58,460 nt of DNA from Acidobacteriaceae bacterium. Its GTDB lineage: Bacteria; Acidobacteriota; Terriglobia; Terriglobales; Acidobacteriaceae. The stretch is taken from assembly GCA_903642225.1 (NCBI GenBank), contig CAHJWI010000027.1, positions 1-58,460 of the forward strand, given 5' to 3'. Each line of letters begins with the position of its first letter. The first letter of the stretch is position 1. The position numbers were made by a program, and so were the translations under genes. Below are positions 37,147 through 46,543 of the stretch, piece by piece. The notes beneath the pieces were generated by a model that was not told the DNA's origin, made no database searches, and was given only the letters and a program-made list of their open reading frames with translations.

Positions 37147-37861
37147 TTCTTGCTTCTGATCATCGCGCGAGCAGACTTTCACCACGATATCTGGCGTTCC
37201 ATGTCCTCCATCAAATCTTCCTTCTCACCCGGTTCAGCAAGACTGATTCCAGTAGGCGCGGAGAGTAGGTCCGAACACAAGTTCAGTAGTCGTCGTAGAC
37301 ATGCAGCGAAGAGCCATACTGTCGTTCCTGTGATGACACGCAACGAACTTTCGCAACTAAACCTTGATGAAGATCTGCTGCCTGCAAGGGTTTGGAAAGT
37401 AAGTACTGAATTCGCCGCTGGCCCTTGCCTTTCGTGTCTTCGCTACGAACAAGCGCGCCCAGAATGGCCGTTTGTCGTGGCAGAAAGAGAAGCACACCGC
37501 GAGCTGGGATCAGGGCCATCTCTGTGCCGCGCAAGGTGGTGTGCAAGTCTACGCGGCGAACTCGCTTCGAAAGTTCTGCTCAAGGAACCATTGTCTGAGT
37601 ACGACTCCTTAGGAGGCAGTCAACAAAAGCTGAATCGTCAGAGGAGCGCTGTTCGGTTAGCGCGACCGAAAGGACGCCCAGTAACAACGAGACCGATTTA
37701 TCGGCCAACGCCGTCCGTTTGCATGATGTGAACGTCCGTACCAATGTGGGTGCCCTTTCGTCAGAAATTCCCGACGAAGATGACAGACTTTCTGCTTGGA
37801 TGGCAAGCACTTTCGACGCAGAATTCGGAATTAATGCAGACACGCCATTACACTGACCTGC
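37147..37861. other. Decayed region upstream of the Hen1 remnant
   Basis: No recognisable gene. A run near 37735-37852 reads like coding sequence in one frame (VRTNVGALSSEIPDEDDR, then a protein-like SAWMASTFDAEF) but has no start and no known domain. Confidence 0.35.
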
Positions 37862-38180
37862 ATGCTGCTGACCCTTGAAACGACCCACCAGCGGGCAACG
37901 GACCTGGGCTTTCTCCTCCACAAATCCCAACCCGCGTGCAGTCCGAAGATTTGAGCTTCGGCAAGGCCCACGTCTTCTACCCGGAAGCGAACGAAAACTT
38001 TTGCACGGTGGATCTTCTGGTTGAAGTCGATCCTGTGGCTCTAGTGCGCTGGCGCTGACCAGCCGGTGAGGGTGGCCAACTCGAGCAGTACGTCAATGAT
38101 CGGCCCTATGCCGAGAAGTTTTTTCTGAGTGTCATAAGTGTGGTGACTTTGCGCAGATCGCGTGCGCCAGCAAACATCCA
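37862..38180 (+). pseudogene. Bacterial Hen1 (3'-terminal RNA ribose 2'-O-methyltransferase), N-terminal fragment
   Basis: ATG 37862 opens MLLTLETTHQRATDLGFLLHK, then the frame shifts by one base and continues TRVQSEDLSFGKAHVFYPEA, NENFCTVDLLVEVDPVALVR. An in-frame TGA interrupts the next run, GEGGQLEQYVNDRPYAEKFF. This is the conserved opening of bacterial Hen1, the methyltransferase that works with the RNA repair kinase/ligase Pnkp to mark repaired RNA 3' ends. The C-terminal methyltransferase domain is not found in the rest of the gap. It is broken, so no activity is expected. Confidence 0.75.
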
Positions 38181-38744
38181 TGCCGAGGATCGTCTCAAAC
38201 CGCTGATCTGCGAGGAGCAGCCTCAGCAGTTTGCCTTCGCAGCTTCGGGCTCATCGATGAGCAAGCGATCCAACGCCTCGCGGGTAAGATGACGCTGCCG
38301 CTTCAACTAGCGGGACACGATCAGGTCTCGTTCCGGATGCGTACCAAGCCAACCCTCTCCGCGCTTGAAGAGCATCTCGATCTCGTCTTTTGCCACCCGG
38401 TACTGCTTTTCGTTATCCAGCGATGCTTCAGACAAACGGATATGGCTTGGACAGCTTCTATCTCCGATCGTTGTGCATACAACGCGGGAGCATGCATATC
38501 GTAGTCATACGTCGTGGAGAAAAGTTGCGATGATCGGCTCTTTACGACGGCGATGAGCGATCACAGCAAAGAGCGTCCGGACTCGCGGAGACGGCTATCC
38601 CTATGAAGGCAAACCTGCCCGTCAGTTCACCATCCTTGTTCGGCATTGAAAAGCTGCGCTTAAGCAAGAGAATCGGTGCCGCGACTTCGGCTTGAAGCTC
38701 GCTCTTAACATGACTCCTTTAAACGGCAGGTTTAAACAAGTAAA
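38181..38744. other. Decayed region, no supported gene
   Basis: Short frames are visible (for example 38289-38504) but have no recognised domain or ribosome site. It may hold remains of the rest of the Hen1 locus, which I cannot show. Confidence 0.3.
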
Positions 38745-38783
38745 CAGGTTAGCGTGAACGTGGTACACGTTCGCGCTAACCTG
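38745..38783 (-). terminator. Strong hairpin terminator for the TonB receptor gene
   Basis: An 18-bp stem (arm 38745-38762 against 38766-38783, one G-T pair) closes a three-base loop, GTA. On the minus strand it is followed by a T-rich stretch (TTTACTTGTTT). It begins about 23 bases after the receptor stop, so it is a good rho-independent terminator. Confidence 0.8.
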
Positions 38784-38805
38784 TACCGAACTTGAAAGCG
38801 CCAGT

Positions 38806-41800
38806 TTAGAAATAGAGTTTAGCGGCCAGCTGAGTCTGGCGAGCGGCAGCCGCGCTATTGATTTGACCGGAGGTGCTGTATGAGACAGCACCGGCTGCGG
38901 TAGCACCAAAGGTGCTTGCAGGGTTGCTGAACTGGGTGTGATTGAAGACGTTGTCACTTTCCATGCGGAGTTGAAGGCGGTATGAACCCTCATGCCCAAG
39001 GTCAAAATTTTTGGCAACAATCAGGTTGGTATTGTTGATGCCGGGACCATGGAACTTGTTTCGGCTGACATTGCCAAATGTCCCGATTGGCGCAACAGAG
39101 ATCCCGGAAGCTTGTGAATCAAACCACGAGGTGGAGCCACTGGCCAGCTTCGTACGCGGATTGGTTCGTGCCAATGAGCCCGTCTGGTTCGGCTCGTCCG
39201 GGCAGGCGTAGAAGCTGAAGCCGGGAGAGCACCAGAGTGAATTTGCGGAACCGCCGCCATAGGACAGGTCAAAGGGGAAGCCTGTGGCTTCCGTCAGGAT
39301 GCCACTAACCTGCCAGCCCGCCGCCGCGATGTTACGGAAAGACAATGCCGAGCCAGACTGCCTGAAGGGCAAGATGTAAATGGGAGCGAACACGAGGCGA
39401 TGGCGCACATCGAATGCTGAATTGCCATAGTTCAATGCGGGGACGAACTGGTTATAACCGCGCGTGGTGCCGCCATAGCCGGCGTTCTCGTAGCTGGACG
39501 CATCGTCCAAAGCGTGCGAGTAAGTATAGCTTAGCTGGAACTGCAGACCGTGGGTCTCACCCTTGTCGATGCTGGCTTGGAAAGAGTTGTAGTTAGACGA
39601 ACCGGTGGAGGTCACCGTCCCAATGGTTGGGTAGGCCGGGCTACCGGTATTTGGATCTATGATTCCATACTGCGTGTGGCTTGGATAGTCGTAGCTCTGA
39701 TACGTGCGGTTAGTCGTCCTGACGCGGCTTGCACAGTCCGCGCTGGCAAGGCAGGCATCGTGCCCGGCCTGAGTTTCAGGGTTGCCTTCAATCGCGGTCT
39801 GGTTGTGTCGGCCGAGTGAAGCGACGTAAGACAGCCGAGTGATCATGTGTGAGGGCAGTTCACGCTCGACGGAGAGCTGAAAGTTTTCGGCGTATGGCGA
39901 CCGGAAGTTGTGGTTATAAGTATTTAATAGGAGCGGCTCGAAAATCGAGTAATCGATTGTCTGGCCGCGCGTTGGAAACGTGTAGGGAAACTTGTTGGCA
40001 AAGGCCTGGCCGGTGTCAATGTCCTGATACGGATTGGCAAATGCAGGAGCCGATCCACCATAGTCCACCGCTCCCTGTGAGCCGATGCCGAAGGGAGCCG
40101 TCTCAAGATTATTAAGCGAGGTCTCTTCTTCCGTCCGATTGTAGTAGATGCCAAAACCGCCACGGACGGCGAACTTGCGCTCTGAACCGCCGCTCAGGAA
40201 GCCGAGCGATGGCGCATACGCAAAGCCGATGCGAGGTCCAAGACCCGAGTACCGGGTATTCGCCTGTGCTGAGTTACTGCAGCCAGGGTCACCCGGATAG
40301 TTGAGTCCAATCGGTGCAGTCGTGAACACTTTCGACTGCTGACCGGGGATGAAGCACGCGATACCTTCACCTCCGTACTGCTGATTATGAAGCGGCGTAT
40401 CGATTTGATAACCGAGGCCATAGCTCAGTGTCAGCGCATCCGTCGCGCGCCAGGTGTCCTGCCCATACACATAGTTCAGAAAAGCGTACGCCTGGATTGT
40501 GGCACCCGAGCCCTGCGCATAGCTAGACGGATTACCAAGCAGGAAGTCCAGCCCCGGGTCGCCTGAGCTGAACGAACCCGTGGGACTGTACCCATAGGAC
40601 CCACTGTTATTCGCGTAGAACGGGTTCGACACAAGAAATTTGCGACCGTCGTAGCCGAACTTTAGCTGGTGACGGCCCAAGGATTTGGAAACAACATCGT
40701 CAAGCTGGTACACCTGATCTACTCGAGGCTGAGGCCCGTTGGTGGAGAAGCCCAAGGTGAAATAGCCGGTGTTGATGGAAGGTACGCTTGCTGCGGCGGC
40801 ATTCTGAGGTGTAATGCTGAAACCCAGGCTGGACGGGTTCACCACGTTCTGAGGAGAAACCGCCAGGTAGTTGAAACGCGTGTAATGAGCGGCAAAGTCA
40901 TTGACCAGAGTCGAACTTAACTGACGGATGTAATCAAACGTGAACTGTCGGACGGTCGAATTATCGATTTCACCAAAGCCGGGCAGGCTGGCACCTGTGA
41001 AGGGAATTACCGATGTCGTTGGAGCCTTTTGCTGGAGGTAGACAAAATTGAAGGTGTTCGTCGGGTCCAAGGAGAAGTCGAACTGACCGATGTACTGGTT
41101 GATTGAACTAGTGTTGACCGACTGGAAAACATAGGTGTTTGCGCCACTATTTGCGTTGGGCACGTATTGAGAAAGTAACTTGGTGGCGATGGGGTTGAAG
41201 TTCGCCGAGTTGAACTTGCCACCATTGTTGGCAACACACGAGGCCCACGTCGTTCCCGCCGGGCAGCCGGTGATACCTGTCAGGGTACCAGGAATGACGT
41301 TAGTGCTGGAGAACTGGTAGCCCAGTGCATTTCCCGCGATATCGTCAGAAAAGTCACCGTTCCGCTGCGCCGAAGAAAAAACATTCGTTGAGCCACCTGT
41401 ACCCGGAACACGCTGCCTGGTTCCCTGGAACGCGCCAAAAAAGAAGAGCTTGTCCTTTAAGATCGGACCGCCCAGCGTGCCACCAAAAATGTTTTGGTGA
41501 TACGCGGTAACGATTTTCTTATTTGTCGTTGTGCTATACGAAAAATAGTTGCCGGTGTTCAGGAATGTGTCGCGGTAGAACTCAAACGCGTCGCCATGGA
41601 AGTGATTGGTGCCCTTTTTAATGGTGGCCGACACAATGCCACCAGAATTGCGATCGTACTCGGCGTTCAGAGGTCCCGTGACCAGGTTGAATTGATCAAT
41701 AGCGTCTAGATTCGGCTGGAACGTAATGGTGTTTAACGCAATGTCGTTCGTATCCGCTCCGTTGATCAGATAGCTGGACTGCTGAGTCTGCGCGCCGTTG

Positions 41801-42339
41801 GCAGAATAGGATCCGAAACGATCAGATGAAGCCTGCACGCCAGGCAAAATCAGTTCAAGCCCAGTAAAGCCACGTCCGATCAGCGGCAACTCCACCATTT
41901 GCGCCGATGTGACGATGTTGTTCAGCTGCATATCCGTAGTGTTGATTTGCACAGGCTCAGCGGCAACCTGCACCACTTCTGTGGTCTGGCCAATGGCCAG
42001 ATGCACATCCAGGGTGTACTCCGTATCGATATTGACCACGATGCCTGTCGAGCTGTAGCTCTTGAATCCCGGCATGTCAATTCGGATGGAGTAGGTGCCC
42101 ACCGGCAGTTGTGCAAAGGTGAAGACGCCGTCCGACTGCGCCGTGACTATGGCCTTTACTCCTGTGGCCGTATTCGTTGCGGTGACCTGTGCTCCGGCGA
42201 CGCGGCTGGATGCTGGATCCGATACCGTTCCCTTAATGCGGCCATTCACCGTGGCGGCGTTCACAGATAAGATCGCTGCAGATGCAAGCGAGACAGCCAG
42301 GACGATCCGGGTTCCAGTACACGGAAAATTTCTGCTCAT
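38806..42339 (-). CDS. Oar-like TonB-dependent receptor, about 1,177 aa
   Basis: The start is the ATG at 42339, preceded by AGAGGA. The upstream open frame (to 42489) has poor sequence. Signal peptide: IVLAVSLASAAILSVNAAT. CarboxypepD_reg: GRIKGTVSDPASSRVAGAQV. Plug: VELPLIGRGFTGLELILPG, SYLINGADTNDIALNTIT and AEYDRNSGGIVSATIKKGT. The barrel region is long, Tyr/Asn/Gly-rich, and ends in QTQLAAKLYF with a terminal Phe. Its own strong terminator lies just downstream. It stands alone, between the Hen1 remnant and an integrase remnant, with no obvious partner enzyme. Confidence 0.93.
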   Translation of the reverse strand: MSRNFPCTGTRIVLAVSLASAAILSVNAATVNGRIKGTVSDPASSRVAGAQVTATNTATGVKAIVTAQSDGVFTFAQLPVGTYSIRIDMPGFKSYSSTGIVVNIDTEYTLDVHLAIGQTTEVVQVAAEPVQINTTDMQLNNIVTSAQMVELPLIGRGFTGLELILPGVQASSDRFGSYSANGAQTQQSSYLINGADTNDIALNTITFQPNLDAIDQFNLVTGPLNAEYDRNSGGIVSATIKKGTNHFHGDAFEFYRDTFLNTGNYFSYSTTTNKKIVTAYHQNIFGGTLGGPILKDKLFFFGAFQGTRQRVPGTGGSTNVFSSAQRNGDFSDDIAGNALGYQFSSTNVIPGTLTGITGCPAGTTWASCVANNGGKFNSANFNPIATKLLSQYVPNANSGANTYVFQSVNTSSINQYIGQFDFSLDPTNTFNFVYLQQKAPTTSVIPFTGASLPGFGEIDNSTVRQFTFDYIRQLSSTLVNDFAAHYTRFNYLAVSPQNVVNPSSLGFSITPQNAAAASVPSINTGYFTLGFSTNGPQPRVDQVYQLDDVVSKSLGRHQLKFGYDGRKFLVSNPFYANNSGSYGYSPTGSFSSGDPGLDFLLGNPSSYAQGSGATIQAYAFLNYVYGQDTWRATDALTLSYGLGYQIDTPLHNQQYGGEGIACFIPGQQSKVFTTAPIGLNYPGDPGCSNSAQANTRYSGLGPRIGFAYAPSLGFLSGGSERKFAVRGGFGIYYNRTEEETSLNNLETAPFGIGSQGAVDYGGSAPAFANPYQDIDTGQAFANKFPYTFPTRGQTIDYSIFEPLLLNTYNHNFRSPYAENFQLSVERELPSHMITRLSYVASLGRHNQTAIEGNPETQAGHDACLASADCASRVRTTNRTYQSYDYPSHTQYGIIDPNTGSPAYPTIGTVTSTGSSNYNSFQASIDKGETHGLQFQLSYTYSHALDDASSYENAGYGGTTRGYNQFVPALNYGNSAFDVRHRLVFAPIYILPFRQSGSALSFRNIAAAGWQVSGILTEATGFPFDLSYGGGSANSLWCSPGFSFYACPDEPNQTGSLARTNPRTKLASGSTSWFDSQASGISVAPIGTFGNVSRNKFHGPGINNTNLIVAKNFDLGHEGSYRLQLRMESDNVFNHTQFSNPASTFGATAAGAVSYSTSGQINSAAAARQTQLAAKLYF

Positions 42340-42607
42340 AGGGCGTTCCTCTTTGTATTTAAGGATCGGCAAGTGGAGAGGGACAGCGACCAAGCGGTCG
42401 CGCCACAAGTAAATACATTTGGGATACCAGCCCTCATGCACGTTTGCAACCAAACAGGTTTTTGGTCCTACTCCGTAGTTCCGGCGCATTCTGAGGGACG
42501 GCTCGTGTTGGCTGCTAAGCCGAATCCCGAAATCTGTAGACCTGAGCCATCGTTATCCCAAACTGCGCATGTTGGCAGAATCTGTCCAGATTAGGACATG
42601 GGATCCT

Positions 42608-43318
42608 TCACCTCTGCTTTGAGCTCAGCTTCCTTAGGAGGGTCCGAGAGAATGGTCGTCGTTCACGCCGCAATGAGTGAAACTCACCCAACTCCAGCTC
42701 GATGGCGTCATTGACGGCATGGGCGAGTGCCTGCTCCGTCCCGAGATAGCGTTCGGTGGTCTGGATGGATGCGTGGCCAAGCAGCAGCTGACTTTGTTCC
42801 AGTTCCCCACCGGCCTTACGGCAGAGCTTGGCGCAGATGCGCCGCAGATCGCGTGGTACGAGCTTGCCCAGCTCTGTCTGTTCTGCAACTTCCGCGCGGC
42901 TTTTCATCCCGCATCTCCGTGCCGGCGAGCACCCGCCTTGTTCACGGTCGGAAGATGCGGCCGCTCTTGAGTCCTGCTGCCTTCAGCCACTGGTCAATGC
43001 TTGTCTTCACCCCCCCCCCGCCGGGACCGTCACGATTCAGATGCGATTGCCCCTGCCTTCCAGGTCGGCGAAGACCCAGCGCCCCTTTCTCTGCGAGAGC
43101 TCCTCGATTATGAGCCGTAGCAACTCCGCCCGGCGCAGGCCGTAGCTCAGCAGAAGATCAAGGGTGGCCCGATCGCGTAGACCGGAGAGCGTCCGCGCAT
43201 GGGGGCGTTCAGCAGGGAGTTGGCTTAAATCTTGAACCAGCCAGTTCCCTGCCTGGGTAGTCCGTTGCTCGACCCGACACACGCGCTCGATCGCCGCGGC
43301 CACTGCCGGGTTCAGCAT
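42608..43318 (-). pseudogene. Tyrosine recombinase (integrase) C, broken by stop and frameshifts
   Basis: The best preserved of the three integrase remnants. Minus strand: an N-terminal helical part, then RATLDLLLSYGLRRAELLRL (Arg of box I), QRKGRWVFADLEGRGNRI, and an in-frame TGA where the family has CGA (Arg), followed by IVTVP. A run of ten G (43010-43019) then breaks the frame. Downstream the frame of 42608-42907 gives the box II region DLRRICAKLCRKAGGELEQS and LLGHASIQTTERYLGTEQ, which holds the catalytic Tyr. The HxxR box starts with RDLRR, so the His is replaced. Not functional. It abuts a truncated M48 peptidase. Confidence 0.85.
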
Positions 43319-43910
43319 CCCGTTTGTCGCTTATCTCGCGCCAGCTTGCGGATGGGGGACCGCCGCACGTTCAGCGCCGCTGGCATGCCGGACGCGATCA
43401 GGGCGGCGCGGTACTGCTGCGCCCTCTCTGCGCAGTGACGCAGGTCGATATGCTCCACTTCATGGCCAAGCACCGCTGCAAGCGCATCCTCGCTCGCTAT
43501 GATGCGCAGTAAACCCTGACCGACAAAGAAGTGCCCACCGGGTATCGCAAAGGCATTCACGAAGCCGGGTGAGGGGATGTAGTGGAAGATGTAGGGCATT
43601 TTCCGGCGGGCATTGACCGCAACGCGGGAGCCGACCTGCTGCAGGTAGGCTTCGGTCGCGGCGTTGACTCCGTCAGAGCGCCCCAGAGATTCAGTGATGC
43701 GTCTGGCCATCGTATCGCCGGCTGCTATTTCATCAGCGTCCGTCATGCGGTCGAGGCTAGCAGGCAGCCGCGTGACTTCGTGCTCGGCATCAGCCGCAGC
43801 CATGAGTAAGGCCTGAGCACTTGGCTTCGTGTTATACGTTTTTGCTGGACGAATGCGATCGCGATGACTGCAAACGCCAGGATCAAGCCAAGTGGAAGAT
43901 AGCGGTTCAT
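43312..43910 (-). pseudogene. M48-family metallopeptidase, frameshifted and 3'-truncated
   Basis: The ATG at about 43910 opens MNRYLPLGLILAFAVIAIAF, a membrane anchor. A frameshift near 43840 is needed to reach the peptidase body: MARRITESLGRSDGVNAATE, YLQQVGSRVAVNARR, IPSPGFVNAFAIPGGHFFVG and the zinc motif GHEVEHIDLRH. The C-terminal third, including the third zinc ligand (E..AD), is missing; the frame ends KRQTGC at the edge of the integrase remnant. The truncation point and the integrase meeting there suggest insertion or deletion damage. Confidence 0.75.
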
Positions 43911-43949
43911 TGCGGGCCTCCAAGCGTGATATTCCGGTTCATAACAGCT

Positions 43950-44294
43950 CCAGGATGGTTTCGCGATAACGGGAGTAGAGGAAAGAACCAACAGCAACGC
44001 CGCGCCCATGACGATGAGCGTGATGTAACGGTCGATTGGCGCAGCGTGCCAGATGTCTACGGTCACAATCTTGCCGACACCGACCGGCAGCAGACCTAGA
44101 CCCGTTAGGCGGAAGCTCCTTTCATTAGCTGTGAGTGCGAACAAGAAGGTGAGCAGGCCCAGGGTGCTCCAGCCAACGGTGATCATGCCGGCACGAAGCT
44201 GTATGGGGATAAGGGTCACGATGACCGCAAGCGGGGCGAAGAAGAGCACCTGCTCTGGATGCGCAAGAAGGAGCACACTGACCGCATCCATCAC
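43950..44294 (-). pseudogene. Membrane protein C-terminal fragment (DUF2339-like)
   Basis: The minus strand from 44294 reads three hydrophobic segments and a conserved block NERSFRLTGLGLLPVGVGKI, then RYITLIVMGAALLLV. This is the typical tail of DUF2339 membrane proteins, whose full length is far larger. A shift near 43980 probably removed the normal end. The rest of the gene is not seen upstream. Confidence 0.5.
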
Positions 44295-45387
44295 TTACAG
44301 GATGCGTCCATCATCTCCATCGTCTCGATCAGTGCGAGTCTGCTGCGAACAGCCAAGAGCCTCTTCGCTCCGGCCATCACGAAAAGCATGTGCTTCAGGA
44401 GGTGCTGGTGGCCGGAGACAACGTCGCCAACCTGAGTAAGAGCGATATGGTCTTCTGCGACAATGTTGTTCTTGGCTTTGTTCGCTCACCTTGCAAGGTG
44501 CACTACCCACTTATCGCGCGGGATTGTCTGGCCAGCCTTTCGGCGTCACTCCATTAACAATCCTTACCACCATGCATCCCTTCCCTCGTAGCATGCATGC
44601 GATGCGTCGACTTCGAGAGACGGGCCTCATGAGGTTACGCTGCATGCCGCACCGGAGTGGCGATGCGGAACGCGGAACGTCGCTGTAGAGCAACGTTTGT
44701 TGCGTGCGCAGCGTTTGTCATGCATCCCGAACGCTGCTGAACTGTCACCGACCAGCCAGAGGCCTTGCTTCCTGGTTAGAGGCGTGCCTTGCGTCTCAGG
44801 GCCACGCCGCTGTAAATGGAGAATGCGCTCATCGCCATGGCGACGAATAGAACGAGTCGTTGATGGTGCGCAAGATACTCGGGGAGACGCCCTAAGTCGC
44901 CAAAAATGCTCAACTTGGAGGTTCACTTCTGGTTTTGGACAGGTTCCAGGCCTCTCACACGGTAAGCAACGTGAGAACGATGCCAAACCTAGTGCTACAT
45001 CGTGTTACGCCGTAATTGCGACGCCAAACGTGGGTTGCACGAAGTGTACGACGTAGGCGACGGGCGTTATGGAAGAAGTGTTAACGGACTACCGTTTGTC
45101 AAATTGCTATCGATCTGCGAGAGCCAAGGGGAGGACCAAGGCATATACCGGCTACAAGGCCACAATGTTGGTGTGTGTCTGGTCAGCAAGTCACGGGTGG
45201 AAATCGGCTCACATCGCAATAGAAAGCTTGAACGGCGCATTTAGTAAGACGCTGAGGCGGTTGTAAGACAAACGCCTGCAACACACACGACTTGGAAAGA
45301 AGCCGGAGAATGGAGAGAATCCAGAGCTTGGAGATTCAACTGCATAAACATGCAAGATGCCCGTCTCTAGTGGCCAAAGGAGAAAAC
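44295..45387. other. Long region without a supported gene, next to tRNA-Ser
   Basis: About 1.1 kb. A short run at 44380-44510 could be coding (HEKHVLQEVLVAGDNVANL) but has no start or domain. The remaining frames are Arg/Ser-rich, as expected of reading non-coding DNA. It is probably decayed accessory DNA inserted beside the tRNA. Confidence 0.4.
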
Positions 45388-45390
45388 TGG

Positions 45391-45480
45391 CGGAGGATGG
45401 GGGATTCGAACCCCCGATAGAGTTTTTGACCCTATAACGGTTTAGCAAACCGCCGCCTTCAGCCACTCGGCCAACCCTCC
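45391..45480 (-). tRNA. tRNA-Ser (anticodon GCU)
   Basis: On the minus strand, a 90-base tRNA folds with acceptor GGAGGGT/ATCCTCC, D-arm, an anticodon arm with loop containing GCT (45444-45446), a long class II variable arm (TAGGGT...ACTCTA) as serine tRNAs have, and a T-arm GGGGGTTCGAATCCCCC. CCA is encoded at 45388-45390. It reads AGC/AGU codons. Confidence 0.97.
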
Positions 45481-45566
45481 GCGGCGCCCCTGGCTCGCGA
45501 CTCTTACAGGCGCAATCCTCAAGCGACTCTGATTATAGCGGACGGCAACGGCGGATGTGGATTGCA

Positions 45567-46448
45567 TCACCAGATGGCATCCTTGTCTTCCCATTCCAGC
45601 TCTTCTTCAGCAGCCTCCATGGCCTTCAGTAAGGCGATGGTTGCGGGGTCAGGTGCGGGTGCGGCTAAAAACCATTTTGCGCGCGCAAGGATGCGTTCCC
45701 TGTCTGACAGGCCGTTGAGTCCGCCGTTGATACGCCGGGTAAGGGCGGCTGTATCGTCCTTGTCTGCAAAGGTGTTCAGGTTGTGCGTTTGCCAGAACCA
45801 CGTGGCGGCCTGAACGGCCAGCGAGGGATCAGTAGCAATGCGGCTCTCAGCCGGGGCGGCGCAGAAGTCCTGTGCGCAGGATTGGCCGAAGGCAACGTAG
45901 TTCGCACGACCGGTGAGCTGGATGAGACCTCGGCCCTTGAACCGGGAACCGTCGCCCTTTTGCGTGTTGCCCAAGTCGGCACGCCCCTCGTATGCAGTGC
46001 CGCTGGCGATCTCTTCCGTGTAGCGAAGTTCTCCACTCTCATGGCCGACCTGCGCCAGAAAGTGGGCCCGGCGAAGTGGCGTTGTAATAGCGGCGGAGGC
46101 CATGCCGGCGATCAATGAAGCAAAGAATTTGCCAATAGTCGAACCGGATGCGTGAACGTAGATGCCCTGTAGCTTTTCCGCGGTAAATCCCAGCACCATG
46201 CCGGACTGCAGCGCCTGTAGCGTCGTCCCGCCATGGGTCTGCGGCGTGACGATGCCTGCTGTGTCTTTGCCACCGACCACACCATGCTGAAATAGCTCGA
46301 TGGCGGCAATGGTACCCGCTCCACAGGTGCCGTCAGCGACCAGAGGACCAAGCGTCTGGGGCGAGTTCAGGTTAAGCAGCAGTTGAACGGTGCGGACGTC
46401 GTCTCGATCATTCTTGCCTGCCCTGCCGACTGTGGCTGCAATGCACAT
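45567..46448 (-). CDS. GH19 endolysin-like glycosidase with N-terminal peptidoglycan-binding domain
   Basis: About 293 aa from the ATG at 46448 (an open frame continues to 46553, but the residues after 46448, VGRAGKNDRDDVRTVQLLLN, are a normal beginning). Residues about 10-75 are a PG_binding_1-like domain. The C-terminal part is a GH19 (chitinase/lysozyme) domain with catalytic Glu in LAQVGHESGELRYTEE, and GRGLIQLTGRANY as the sugar-binding cleft. There is no signal peptide, as in phage endolysins that need a holin. It lies between a tRNA-Ser and a permease and could be a prophage relic. Likely cleaves peptidoglycan or chitin-like glycans. No good ribosome site is visible. Confidence 0.8.
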   Translation of the reverse strand: MCIAATVGRAGKNDRDDVRTVQLLLNLNSPQTLGPLVADGTCGAGTIAAIELFQHGVVGGKDTAGIVTPQTHGGTTLQALQSGMVLGFTAEKLQGIYVHASGSTIGKFFASLIAGMASAAITTPLRRAHFLAQVGHESGELRYTEEIASGTAYEGRADLGNTQKGDGSRFKGRGLIQLTGRANYVAFGQSCAQDFCAAPAESRIATDPSLAVQAATWFWQTHNLNTFADKDDTAALTRRINGGLNGLSDRERILARAKWFLAAPAPDPATIALLKAMEAAEEELEWEDKDAIW

Positions 46449-46543
46449 GGCAGGAGGATAGCGCAGGCAAGGTGGCAGGCCGCACTGGGCGTGCGGGAGA
46501 CATCGAAACACGGTAGGCTCATTGTTCAAGACCGCGTGCAGAC

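Noticed and set aside
37150..37731. Plus-strand ORF of 193 codons
   Set aside because: No ribosome site, no domain and mixed Arg/Ser/Pro composition; it lies in a decayed region.
45209..45466. Minus-strand ORF of 85 codons
   Set aside because: It runs through the tRNA-Ser gene and has no protein-like composition.
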